Assembly (NCBI RefSeq): GCF_001027745.1
Contig: NZ_LECU01000003.1
Coordinates: forward strand, 372,001 to 436,000
Reading direction: 5' to 3'
DNA: 64,000 bases
From: Pedobacter sp. BMA
GTDB lineage: Bacteria; Bacteroidota; Bacteroidia; Sphingobacteriales; Sphingobacteriaceae
In this document: one piece after another, positions 25,860 to 34,472 of the stretch
How the letters are laid out: each line of letters starts with the position of its first letter
Position numbering within the stretch: position 1 is the stretch's first letter
The notes under the pieces: model-generated
What the model was told of the DNA's origin: nothing
Databases searched by the model: none
Seen by the model: the letters and a program-made list of their open reading frames with translations, nothing else
Made by a program: the position numbers and the translations under genes

Positions 25860-27405
25860 CCAAATCCCCTTCTTTTATTGGAAGTGTAAAACTAAACGTA
25901 GATCCTTTCCCTTTTTCACTCTCGACCCATAACGTTCCTTCATGATTTTTAATGATCTGATCGCAAATGTATAAACCTATTCCCATTCCCGGAAAGCGTT
26001 GTTGAATATCCCCCGCCCTGAAGAATCGTTCAAACACCTTTTTCTGATCCTCCTGACTAATACCCATCCCATAATCTGTTACCGAAAGTTTCACATAATC
26101 GGAAATCCTGGAAATGTAGACTAAAACCTCATTGGAGTCCGGAGCATATTTTATCGCATTCGAAACCAGGTTATTCACAACCTGAATAATATGAGACTCA
26201 TCGCCCCATAAGCGAACGCCAGATTCCCCCTTTACAATAATTGTGTGTTGTTGCGCAGCCGACTGGATTGCCTCGACTGAATCCACTACCATTTTATCAA
26301 AGTCGAAGGGTGCTTTATGCAATTCTATATTTCCAGTTTGAATTCTTGAAACGTCAAGCAGTTCTGCAATGAGGGTATTGAGCCTTTCCACATACACAGC
26401 GGTCTTACCAAGAATCGTCTTAAATTTGTCGCTCGATTCTTTAGGAGCCATACGTTCCAATGCCTGAATGTAACCTTTAATGGTGGTTAATGGTGTTTTC
26501 AGCTCATGGCTTGCTATCGAAAGAAAGTCGTCCTTTCTCCGCTCAATTTCCCGCCTGTCGGTAATATCCTCGATAGCCAGCAAAATCTGATCTTTGTATT
26601 GGCCTTCGAGCTCAACCCTATAGGCGTTCAGCAGCATTAGTTTTCTCCCGATATGCGGAAAATCATGTTCCACCTCAAAATCTTCAACCGGGTTATTTGT
26701 TGGTAAAATGCTGATCAAAAGCTCTTTCAATTGGGGAATATCCCACTGGTGATTGCCGAGGTCATATAAATGCTTACCTACAGTTTCTTCCGCGTTAACT
26801 TTAAATGTTTTAAGAAAATGGGTGTTCGCACTGACCACGAAAAATTTGGGATCCAATACCAGAAGACTTTCTCTAACGGTTTGGATAATACTGGAAAGAA
26901 ACGCTTCATTATCCCGTAGTTCCAGCGTACGCTCCTGGATAACCCTTTCCATTTGATCCTGTTGCTGACGGAGATCCTGCTCCGCTTTCTTTCTGGCAGA
27001 AACATCGTTCTGCACCCCAATGAAGTGGGTAACGTTACCGGCTTCGTCTTTAATCGGAGACATGTACAATTCGTTCCAAAACAGATCACCGTTTTTGCGG
27101 TAATTACGAATATCAACCGTGCATTCAATGCCTTTTTCAACAGCATTTTTCAAAATGCTTCTCGCTTGCTGTCCCCGGTCATCTTTCTGAAGAAAACGGC
27201 AATTATGGCCTATTATCTCATGTCTTTGATAACCACTGATTTTTTCAAAAGCCTGATTACAGTATATTATCGGATTATCAGGCTGCGTATTATCGGTAAT
27301 GATAATGCCGGATATTGATGCATCTAAAGCTTTAGACAAAAGCCCGAAATCTTTTTCCCAGTTCTCCTTTGAAAAGTTGAACTTTCCGTATTGAATTTTA
27401 TCCAA
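25849..27405 (-). CDS. LOV-domain (blue-light sensing) hybrid-type histidine kinase
   Basis: The 518-residue kinase begins with a PAS domain of the LOV type (about 20-140). The signature GHNCRFLQ places the photoactive Cys at residue 69, and the flavin-contacting Asn101, Asn111 and Gln132 are at the expected positions (NYRKNGDLFWN, FIGVQND). A coiled coil leads to a second PAS domain (about 165-280), then HisKA (IASHELKTPLTTIKGYI, about 295-360) and the ATPase domain (NNLVSNAIKYA, GMGISQED, GMGIGLYICDQI). There are no membrane segments, so it is cytoplasmic. It overlaps a single-domain response regulator. The photochemistry is predicted from motif identity alone. Confidence 0.9.
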   Translation of the reverse strand: MDKIQYGKFNFSKENWEKDFGLLSKALDASISGIIITDNTQPDNPIIYCNQAFEKISGYQRHEIIGHNCRFLQKDDRGQQARSILKNAVEKGIECTVDIRNYRKNGDLFWNELYMSPIKDEAGNVTHFIGVQNDVSARKKAEQDLRQQQDQMERVIQERTLELRDNEAFLSSIIQTVRESLLVLDPKFFVVSANTHFLKTFKVNAEETVGKHLYDLGNHQWDIPQLKELLISILPTNNPVEDFEVEHDFPHIGRKLMLLNAYRVELEGQYKDQILLAIEDITDRREIERRKDDFLSIASHELKTPLTTIKGYIQALERMAPKESSDKFKTILGKTAVYVERLNTLIAELLDVSRIQTGNIELHKAPFDFDKMVVDSVEAIQSAAQQHTIIVKGESGVRLWGDESHIIQVVNNLVSNAIKYAPDSNEVLVYISRISDYVKLSVTDYGMGISQEDQKKVFERFFRAGDIQQRFPGMGIGLYICDQIIKNHEGTLWVESEKGKGSTFSFTLPIKEGDLDAE

Positions 27406-27523
27406 ATCTATTTTTTTTTCTAAATTAAAACATGGGCTGCACTTCGAAAGGAAATATTCCTAAATGTTTTTAGATTCTCTCCTTTTGTATGCAGCTGATA
27501 TTTTACGCTGAATGTAAGTAAAC

Positions 27524-28654
27524 TTATTCCGAGGCTAACAGCGCAATTTTCAATGCTAAAACACCATCTTCTATGGTTATCTGAAGTTTATGGTCTTTGT
27601 TCTCTATCTTTTGTATCAAATCATTCAATATCGATTGCACACACTTACCATACACCTCACCTTTAGATTCATGAATTTCAAAAGTACCTGTCATCACTTC
27701 ATCAACAGGATAAGCAATTCCGGCAAAAACTTTGGTGGCTGTATCGTGGCTATATTCACTGCTGCCCCATCCCTCAGGTCTCGAACTGTCTTCGGATGAT
27801 TCCAGTGACTCACCACTTTGCATTGTCCAGCCAGGTAGTTCACCGATTTCTGCCTTAGTCATGTCATTTACCATTGCGTGAATTTTACCTTTCAAAGGCA
27901 TCCAGCCTTCAATTTCTATTCTGGCCAGGTCATATGCAAGTTGTATCGTGGTCTGTTCAAACATTCCCGGTCCTGAGAAAGCATGATAATAGCTGCCAAT
28001 CATCCCGTCATCATATAACACCATGGCTGCTACCCTGTCGCGTTGTTCGCTGTTCCGGTGATGGGAAGTTCCAAACACTTGCTTAAACTTTTGCCTGGTA
28101 AGTGAATTTACAATATCAAAAAAATGTACACCATGCTCTACCAGTATGCCACCAGACATTTCTTCATTCCAGAACCAATGTTCCAGCGGTAAGGCCTCAT
28201 CCTGAGCATAGTTATTTACCACAACGTGTCTTAACTCTCCAAAGGCACCACTTTCACCCAGTTCTTTCACTTTTTGCATGATGGGATTATAGCGGATCAT
28301 GTGATTTACCGTGATGATTTTCCCGGTTTCCTGCTGTACTTTTAGAATCTCTTCTGCCGTCTCTTCTGTAATGGCTACCGGTTTCTCGAGCAATACATGC
28401 TTACCTGCCTTCATGGCTTCGCATGCCATCTCCGCATGTAAGCCTGGCGGAGTAACGATGCTCACAATATCAATTTCAGGATCGCCAAGCAACTCTTTCC
28501 AGTCGTAATAAACTTTGCAATCAGGAATATCGTGGGTCCGATGACCTGTTTCGGCAATGGCAACAACCTTTGCATTTTCCATCTTATCGAACCAATGGTG
28601 AAGAAACTTTCCGAATCCACCGTAACCAATTATTCCTATTCTGTAGTTTTCCAT
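27524..28654 (-). CDS. Gfo/Idh/MocA-family NAD(P)-dependent oxidoreductase
   Basis: The 376-residue protein opens with a dinucleotide-binding motif (IGIIGYGGFGKFLHHW) and continues with the family markers SIVTPPGLHAEMACEAMKAGKHVLLEKPVAIT (EKP motif with catalytic-type Lys, near residue 95) and the C-terminal alpha/beta sandwich (HGVHFFDIVNSLT). Members oxidise or reduce sugars and inositols. Soluble, no signal peptide. It stands alone on the minus strand between the LOV kinase and a divergent hypothetical gene; substrate unknown. Confidence 0.88.
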   Translation of the reverse strand: MENYRIGIIGYGGFGKFLHHWFDKMENAKVVAIAETGHRTHDIPDCKVYYDWKELLGDPEIDIVSIVTPPGLHAEMACEAMKAGKHVLLEKPVAITEETAEEILKVQQETGKIITVNHMIRYNPIMQKVKELGESGAFGELRHVVVNNYAQDEALPLEHWFWNEEMSGGILVEHGVHFFDIVNSLTRQKFKQVFGTSHHRNSEQRDRVAAMVLYDDGMIGSYYHAFSGPGMFEQTTIQLAYDLARIEIEGWMPLKGKIHAMVNDMTKAEIGELPGWTMQSGESLESSEDSSRPEGWGSSEYSHDTATKVFAGIAYPVDEVMTGTFEIHESKGEVYGKCVQSILNDLIQKIENKDHKLQITIEDGVLALKIALLASE

Positions 28655-28804
28655 GTGCTAATGCCTGATCAATTGTATTAAGATATCAATATAGTCTAAC
28701 CAAATTCGTAGCAATTGGTTTTACCTTTTGAGGATTTGCGGCAGTGGAAGCATTGCGTACTCGAATGATCAAACAATCAGACTGACCCACTTGTTGAAAC
28801 CACT

Positions 28805-29329
28805 ATGTCAAGGAGAAAGCAGATCAGATCAAAAGAGCAGTTCGATGCAGCATTGGAACTCGAAAAGTCTGGCGATACCGGGGGTGCGATGAAACTTTAC
28901 CAAAAGGCAACCGTAACAGATCCTGCCAATCACCATGCCTGGAACAGGCTGATGATAATCTACCGAAAGACCAGATCCGGAGAAGATGAAGTAAAACTGA
29001 TCAAGCTTGCCATCTCCAGCTACCAGGGCGCACTACACAGCAAACAGGAGGAATGGGCAAAACAGAACAGTGAAAAGGCAGAAAGCTCACGTGAACTTGC
29101 CAAGGTACTGGGTCTGCTCGAACCCACCGGACTTCCAAAAAATGACGACACTACCATAGAAAAATGGCAGACCAGGTTGTACCTGCTGGAATACCGAATC
29201 AAGAATGCCAGGAAAACAAAGCCTGCGAAAAAGAAACCAAAAGCTATAAAGCCTAAGCCAAAAAGGGCACTCACCAAAGCAAAACAAAAACCGAAAAGAA
29301 CCACTACAAAGCCAGGAACAAAAAAATAA
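28805..29329 (+). CDS. TPR-like protein with a lysine/proline-rich tail
   Basis: The 174-residue protein has a helical first half consistent with one or two tetratricopeptide repeats (QFDAALELEKSGDTGGAMKLYQKATVTDPANHHAWNRLMIIYRK, residues 11-54). From about residue 135 the sequence is almost entirely Lys, Pro, Arg, Thr and Ala, resembling histone-like or nucleic-acid-binding tails. The role is unknown; binding to DNA or RNA is only an inference from the tail. It is flanked by non-coding DNA and a decayed DUF421 fragment. Confidence 0.7.
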   Translation: MSRRKQIRSKEQFDAALELEKSGDTGGAMKLYQKATVTDPANHHAWNRLMIIYRKTRSGEDEVKLIKLAISSYQGALHSKQEEWAKQNSEKAESSRELAKVLGLLEPTGLPKNDDTTIEKWQTRLYLLEYRIKNARKTKPAKKKPKAIKPKPKRALTKAKQKPKRTTTKPGTKK

Positions 29330-29342
29330 TCACTACGGTAGA

Positions 29343-29397
29343 TTTTTTAGTGTTAAGATATCCTATGCGAAAACATGGCATTTACCCACTCATCCTG
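29343..29397 (-). pseudogene. Fragment of a second DUF421-type gene (3' end)
   Basis: About 55 nt closely match the 3' end of the DUF421 gene at 32664-32718, continuing into the non-coding trailer. On the minus strand it reads QDEWVNAMFSHRIS then a stop, against QDEWVDAMSSHRIS in the intact gene. Nothing of the rest of that gene is recognisable upstream of the fragment. Confidence 0.65.
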
Positions 29398-29506
29398 GTT
29401 AAAGCTTTGCATATCAGTTTGTCGGCCCACACCCGCCATTTCCACCATGAAATCTATTTGCTCCAATTTTTATACCGAAGCCGGGTTTTGATAGATGATA
29501 ATGCAA

Positions 29507-30334
29507 CTAAAAACGCCCTGAAAGCACTAAACCAGCAGCACCTGGTTGATAATAGGGCATTAAGCTAAACTTGATGTCTTGCTTTTTAACGAACATCTGT
29601 TTCATATAAGGATAAATCAGATAGGCGATTTTTGTGGATGCAATACCAAATCCGGCACCGGCGACCACATCGCTAAACCAGTGCTTATTGTTATACATCC
29701 GAAGGGTTCCGGTAGCGGTAGCCACAAAGTAGCCGGCATAACCAATCCATGGGTTAACATCCTTGTATTCCTGATGGAGGAATTCAGCGGCCATGAAAGC
29801 AGAAGCCGTATGTCCTGAAGGGAAAGAATTATTTCCTGAAAAATTGGGTCTCATCCGGCCCACTCCCTGTTTAACAAAATGTGTGGATACCCCCATAATT
29901 GCTGCAGAAGTGACATAAAGCATAGAAGCGTCAAAGAGGTTATGTTTTCCTTTCACTCCGGAAAGGTTTAAAGCATAAACCGCCGCAGCAGGTGCAAGTT
30001 GCAGGTAATCGTCTACGTGGGCGGCAAATAAAGGATGATCTTCCTGTAACTCATATTTAGTACTTAGATCGAGTTCTCTGAGCGCTCCTTTATCATAAAC
30101 TGCTACAAAGCCGTAACCTATCAATATGGCGGGAGCAATAAACGCAGCTGGCCTGAACTTATTTTTAGGGATTGTTTTAGCTGAATACCATCGGCCTGTG
30201 GTATCATGTATAATGCTTGCATTAGCCGAATCGATTCGCTGGGCAAAAGTGCTTAATGATGCTGCTACCAGCAGCAACGTTAATGAAAATACCATGCCGA
30301 ACGCGAATAGAGGACGTCCAAAAATTTGTTTCAT
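29507..30334 (-). CDS. PAP2-family membrane phosphatase
   Basis: The start at ATG 30334 (MKQIFGRPL, 275 aa) is preferred because the signal-like segment follows; an in-frame ATG lies at 30352. An N-terminal hydrophobic signal (about 8-30) precedes the PAP2 catalytic motifs: KQGVGRMRPN (C1), NSFPSGHTASAF (C2) and MYNNKHWFSDVVAGAGFG (C3), each with its catalytic Arg or His. Family members dephosphorylate lipids such as undecaprenyl pyrophosphate or phosphatidic acid on the outer face of the membrane. It lies just downstream of, and codirectional with, the OmpR/kinase pair. Confidence 0.9.
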   Translation of the reverse strand: MKQIFGRPLFAFGMVFSLTLLLVAASLSTFAQRIDSANASIIHDTTGRWYSAKTIPKNKFRPAAFIAPAILIGYGFVAVYDKGALRELDLSTKYELQEDHPLFAAHVDDYLQLAPAAAVYALNLSGVKGKHNLFDASMLYVTSAAIMGVSTHFVKQGVGRMRPNFSGNNSFPSGHTASAFMAAEFLHQEYKDVNPWIGYAGYFVATATGTLRMYNNKHWFSDVVAGAGFGIASTKIAYLIYPYMKQMFVKKQDIKFSLMPYYQPGAAGLVLSGRF

Positions 30335-30397
30335 AGTTTTAATTTCCATCAAAACTATAATCCAAATATGTAGAAATTCTGTAGTTCGGGCTTGGTA

Positions 30398-31648
30398 CTA
30401 AAAAATGATCGAAAAATAATGCCATCCAGCTTCCTCCCTATAATCAAGCTGATAAGCATAGAGGTTGCATACCTGCCTGGTAATGGCCAGGCCTAATCCC
30501 ATTCCTTCCGATTCAGATGATTTGGAGAAACGGTCGAATAGCCTCGTTTTATTGTCAAGCGCCTTTCCAGTGTTGGCGATCACGAGCCGGGATGCAGAAA
30601 GTTCCACGGCGATACTTCCACCCTTGATATTGTGCCTAACGGCATTGCTGAACAAATTGTTCAATATTATATCGGCAAGATACCTGCTCATAACGGTCGT
30701 TTTTTCCTCCATTCTGATTTCTACAGTTAGTCCATCGCGTTCGAAAAATTCCTGAAACTGCCTTATCTTCTGCGAGATCAGCTCTTTCAGATCAACTTGT
30801 TGAACGTCAGAAATCAGGTTATTCTCTATTTTAGCCAGTAAAAGTAAAGACTGGTGAAGTCTGGAAAGCCGTCCGGTCGCGTGGTAGATATCCTCCAGAA
30901 GCGTACCCTGCTCAGCGGTAAAGTCATCCGTCTGAAGCAATGAATCAAGCTTTGAATTGATCACTGCCAACGGCGTCATCATTTCATGTGAGGCATTATC
31001 GGTAAAGCTTTTCAGCTCTTTGTAATCCTGCCTTACCCGTTCAGCCATAGCATTCGCAGATTGATTAAGCTCCTCAAACTCGTCAATCCGGCTGGGTTCC
31101 GGACCAACAAGCTCCATTCTCGTCACCTCGAAATTCTTCATTCTTTTAAGGATATTGTAAAAAGGTTGCCAAAGCCTTTTGAGGAAAAATCTGTTGATCA
31201 TGAAAAGCGTTCCCATGAGCACTATGGTAACCGCCAGTGTAATCATCAGAATTACCCGAACCAAATCTTCTGACTCTACTCTGGACTTGATGATGGTGAC
31301 TAATATGGTTTTCCCTTTAAGATTGACCGTGGTCAGCAACATTCTGCCCGGCTCCTCTTCTTTCTCCTTGGGGTTGTAGTAGGTGGTATAGCTAAAATCC
31401 CTGATCGAAGCACTATCCACTTTCGCAGGACAGTAAGATACCTGCTGATCGAGGTAAGTCGCAGGCAGAGGAAGTTCATGGAAGGTATTCGTATACTGAC
31501 GAATCTCATTTTCTTCCACCGCAAGATCCCTATCGAGTTTATTGGTGAGGATGAGGTGTATAAAAAAATAATAGATAACCCCGGTAATCACCAATATGAT
31601 CATAGAGGTGATGATATTTACCCTGTTGTAATGCGCTGATAGCTTCAT
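30398..31648 (-). CDS. Membrane sensor histidine kinase (OmpR-pair type)
   Basis: The 416-residue kinase has two membrane helices (about 14-32 and 134-156) bracketing a periplasmic sensor of roughly 100 residues, then HisKA (FTDNASHEMMTPLAVINSKL, His near residue 223) and an ATPase domain (NNLFSNAVRHN, GMGLGLAITRQV). The region between the second helix and HisKA fits a short HAMP linker. It overlaps the response regulator stop by 4 nt (ATGA) and so forms a two-component system with it. The signal is unknown. Confidence 0.93.
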   Translation of the reverse strand: MKLSAHYNRVNIITSMIILVITGVIYYFFIHLILTNKLDRDLAVEENEIRQYTNTFHELPLPATYLDQQVSYCPAKVDSASIRDFSYTTYYNPKEKEEEPGRMLLTTVNLKGKTILVTIIKSRVESEDLVRVILMITLAVTIVLMGTLFMINRFFLKRLWQPFYNILKRMKNFEVTRMELVGPEPSRIDEFEELNQSANAMAERVRQDYKELKSFTDNASHEMMTPLAVINSKLDSLLQTDDFTAEQGTLLEDIYHATGRLSRLHQSLLLLAKIENNLISDVQQVDLKELISQKIRQFQEFFERDGLTVEIRMEEKTTVMSRYLADIILNNLFSNAVRHNIKGGSIAVELSASRLVIANTGKALDNKTRLFDRFSKSSESEGMGLGLAITRQVCNLYAYQLDYREEAGWHYFSIIF

Positions 31649-32322
31649 CTGTCGGAGAATTTATACCCAATTCCATATACAGAGCGCAAATAATCACGCG
31701 CACCAGCCTCTGCAAACTTTTTTTTCAGGTTTTTAACATGGGTATAGATAAAATCAAAGTCATCCGACAAATCGATTTGATCTCCCCACAAGTGCTCTAC
31801 CATGGCATTTTTTGTCACTACTTTATTTTTATTGGACAGAAAGTAAACCAGCAGATCAAATTCCTTCTTTGTTAGTACGATAGGCTTTTCATTAATTGTA
31901 ACTTTCATAGCTGCCACATCAATTTTCACTTCATTGAAAATGATGATGTTACCTCCATCAAAGTTTTTACGACGTACGATAGCGCTCACCCTGGATTTAA
32001 GTTCCGAAAGATGGAATGGCTTGACCAAATAATCATCTGCTCCCATATCAAGCCCCGATAGCCTGTCGTCAAGAGAGTGCCGTGCGGAAATAATCAGCAC
32101 ACCGTCTTTTTTATTCATTTCCTTTATTCTTGACAGCAGTTGAAGTCCATCACCTCCTGGTAACCCAAGATCTAACAGAATGCAATCATAAGTATAAAGT
32201 TCTATTTTCCCGGTTGCTGAATTGAAGTCGGCCGCATGTTCGCAAACATTCCCCTCCCCCTTAAAATAAGACAAAATACTTCCTGCCAATGCAGGCTCAT
32301 CTTCGATAACTAATATTTTCAT
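31645..32322 (-). CDS. OmpR/PhoB-family response regulator
   Basis: The 225-residue protein has a receiver domain (1-120; DYDCILLDLGLPGGDG with phosphoacceptor Asp near residue 51; VKPFH with Lys) and a winged-helix DNA-binding domain (about 130-225; LTKKEFDLLVYFLSNKNKVVTK and the terminal RSVYGIGYKF). It is the upstream gene of the pair with the sensor kinase; the adjacent PAP2 gene is a possible target. Confidence 0.94.
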   Translation of the reverse strand: MKILVIEDEPALAGSILSYFKGEGNVCEHAADFNSATGKIELYTYDCILLDLGLPGGDGLQLLSRIKEMNKKDGVLIISARHSLDDRLSGLDMGADDYLVKPFHLSELKSRVSAIVRRKNFDGGNIIIFNEVKIDVAAMKVTINEKPIVLTKKEFDLLVYFLSNKNKVVTKNAMVEHLWGDQIDLSDDFDFIYTHVKNLKKKFAEAGARDYLRSVYGIGYKFSDR

Positions 32323-32363
32323 TGATGCAATTGTACATTCAAAAATAGGTAATAATTATTCTT

Positions 32364-32597
32364 GTAAAGGTATCCGGTTCCAAGGCTATTGATTTCGATT
32401 ACGTGATCACCATTTGCGATAATGCCAAACAGACTTTCACTTACTTCCCAACCCGCGCGCGAAAGTTTCATTATAATTTTCCTGATCCTGCCAAAGCTAC
32501 CGGAACAGACGAAGAAGTGATGGAGCAATTCAGTGAGGCAAGAGAGGTGATTCGAAAATACACTCAAAACTTTGTCAACGAGAACTTTAAAAGTTAA
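32364..32597 (+). pseudogene. 3' fragment of an arsenate reductase/low-molecular-weight phosphatase gene
   Basis: An open plus-strand frame without a proper start reads SGSKAIDFDYVITICDNAKQ from about 32373 and ends NFVNENFKS with TAA at 32595. This is the C-terminal half of the ArsC/low-molecular-weight tyrosine phosphatase family (normal length about 140 aa), including the ICDNA segment and HYNFPDPAKATGTDEEVM. The N-terminal P-loop Cys motif (CxxNxCRS) is absent and would lie where the minus-strand regulator gene now begins. Confidence 0.75.
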
Positions 32598-32673
32598 GAT
32601 GCAAGCGAACTATTACGCTCCTGTTGTAATGTGCAAACATCGCTGGTCGGCGAATAGTTTAGCTTTTTTAGCG

Positions 32674-33351
32674 TTAAGATATTCTATGTGAAGACATGGC
32701 ATCCACCCACTCATCCTGTTTACATCTGGGGCATTGATTCGCAGTATCAAGGAACATCACATTGGCACAGTTTGTACAGGCGTATAAACCTGGAACCGCA
32801 ACATGTTTAGACTTTTTTGCAAATGCCTTTGGAAAAACCGGCAGACCAGGCTTTACTTCATCTTTTTCATAATATAAAAAACTCACCTGCCCATTGGTTT
32901 CCAGCACCGCTGTCCTGATCTGGCCGATGTGTTCTACACTTTGCACACGCATTTCAGAGAAAAATTCATCCCGTGCAAAATTCGCATCTCCGTCCTCTGC
33001 CATTGTAAACATTCCATCTTCAATAATATATTGAGGAACACCCTCAAGGATGTTTTCTACTTTCTGATTTTTAACCGCGAAGTACGTGATCAAACGGTAT
33101 GTCAACAAGATCACAAGAAAAACGATCAAAGATGGTAAAATAGCTGACTGGCCGCTCAACATTGGGTCCCCGGCAGCAGATCCCAGGGCAATAATAATCG
33201 CAATTTCAAATATACTAAGCTGCCTTACCCCCTTCTTTCCTGTCGACCTGAGAAAAACCAATATCATGGTGAACATAATAACGGTACGTAACCCAATTTC
33301 CAGCGCCATAGCTCCATCAAGGCCGTTCAAAAAAATACTACTCCAATCCAT
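32674..33351 (-). CDS. DUF421 (YetF-like) membrane protein with C-terminal zinc ribbon
   Basis: The 225-residue protein has three N-terminal membrane helices (about 18-36, 46-66 and 72-90) and a DUF421 domain (about 90-165, with ILEGVPQYIIEDG). The end carries two CxxC pairs, YACTNCANV and QCPRCKQDEW, forming a predicted zinc ribbon that ordinary YetF proteins lack. Function of DUF421 is uncertain (spore-protein and membrane-stress links are reported in Firmicutes). A partial copy of the 3' end occurs at 29343-29397. Confidence 0.85.
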   Translation of the reverse strand: MDWSSIFLNGLDGAMALEIGLRTVIMFTMILVFLRSTGKKGVRQLSIFEIAIIIALGSAAGDPMLSGQSAILPSLIVFLVILLTYRLITYFAVKNQKVENILEGVPQYIIEDGMFTMAEDGDANFARDEFFSEMRVQSVEHIGQIRTAVLETNGQVSFLYYEKDEVKPGLPVFPKAFAKKSKHVAVPGLYACTNCANVMFLDTANQCPRCKQDEWVDAMSSHRIS

Positions 33352-33625
33352 ATATCACGGGCTAAGGTTTTAAAAAGCTTTGCTAATCAACCAACAATAA
33401 ATGCAATCGTTTGTTTTTAATCCTGTTATCGTACCATTTCCATTTCAGCGGGCGCTACTTCCATTCGCGCTAGGCCTAATTCCACATTACGATAAAGTCA
33501 TTACCATCCTATCAGTAATCTTCATTGGAAATCACATGCAGTGAAATGTATAAGAGTTTCCGTAAAAAGTACAAATGATGCAGGCAGAATCTATGGACAT
33601 TTGTATGTATCAAAACATTAATAAC
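33352..33625. other. Gap before the SDR gene
   Basis: About 270 nt between the divergent DUF421 and SDR genes. It is A+T-rich, with no hairpin or repeat I can support; it should contain the SDR promoter. A start at 33575 for the SDR would shorten it. Confidence 0.4.
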
Positions 33626-34393
33626 ATGACGACAATAAATGAACAACAAAAAATCGTGTTAGTGACTGGGGGAAGTCGCGGCATCGGCAGAAGTATAGCA
33701 CTCAACGCTGCAAAACGCGGTCTTGGTGTTATCTTAACTTATAATAACCAGGCTCAGAGTGCGCAAGAAGTGATAAATGAAATTATTACGAGCGGAGGTA
33801 AAGCAGTTTCATTACAGCTGGATACAGGTAACATCCCATCTTTCGTTGAGTTTGTAAAACAGGTTGCTTTAACGTTACGTAGAGATTGGAATCGTGAAAA
33901 TTTTGATTATCTGATTAACAACGCAGGCATTGGACAACGATCTCTAATACAAGATACAACAGAGGAGATTTTCGACGAGTTGGTAAATATCAATCTGAAA
34001 GGTGTGTTTTTTTTGACAAAAAATCTGATCCCTCTAATCGTTGATGGTGGGCAGATCATCAATATTTCATCTGGCCTCGCCCGTTTTGCATTCCCCGGCT
34101 CGGCAGTATACGGGGCTTTGAAGGCGGCCTTAGAAGGTTTAACCAGATATTTCGCGAAAGAATATGCCATTCGTAAGATCCGGGTAAATAGCGTTGCACC
34201 GGGAGCAATAGATACAGAGTTCGGGGGCGGAAAAGGCAACGAAGAACATCGAAACCAAATTGCCTCCGCAACTGCGCTTGGCCGTCTGGGTGTTGCGGAT
34301 GATATAGGCCTTTTTGTTGCTTCAATGCTATCGGATGACAGCAGGTTTGTTAATGCCCAGCGCATTGAAATAGGCGGCGGGATAATGATCTAG
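33626..34393 (+). CDS. SDR-family oxidoreductase (FabG-like fold)
   Basis: I use ATG 33626 (MTTINEQQK, 255 aa), because the frame upstream to 33575 lacks conserved sequence. Features: nucleotide motif VLVTGGSRGIGRSIA (residues about 10-24), NNAG at about 96-99, catalytic Tyr-x-x-x-Lys in AVYGALKAA (about 160-168). Members reduce ketones or aldehydes with NAD(P)H. Its transcript ends at the hairpin 34400-34445, and an AraC gene follows, so the SDR may be its target. Substrate unknown. Confidence 0.85.
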   Translation: MTTINEQQKIVLVTGGSRGIGRSIALNAAKRGLGVILTYNNQAQSAQEVINEIITSGGKAVSLQLDTGNIPSFVEFVKQVALTLRRDWNRENFDYLINNAGIGQRSLIQDTTEEIFDELVNINLKGVFFLTKNLIPLIVDGGQIINISSGLARFAFPGSAVYGALKAALEGLTRYFAKEYAIRKIRVNSVAPGAIDTEFGGGKGNEEHRNQIASATALGRLGVADDIGLFVASMLSDDSRFVNAQRIEIGGGIMI

Positions 34394-34399
34394 GAGACT

Positions 34400-34445
34400 A
34401 ATGCACCGATGGACCCAATGGGTTTGGTGCATTATTTTATTATCT
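34400..34445 (+). terminator. Terminator after the SDR gene
   Basis: An 8-bp stem AATGCACC/GGTGCATT (34400-34407, 34426-34433) with an inner ACCC/GGGT pairing is followed by ATTTTATTATC. It lies 7 nt past the SDR stop. Confidence 0.75.
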
Positions 34446-34472
34446 TTAAACATGAAAGCATAATATAGGGCA

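Noticed and set aside
29350..29568. Plus-strand frame across the DUF421 remnant
   Set aside because: It is the antisense of the decayed gene tail and of the PAP2 gene end, with no motifs.
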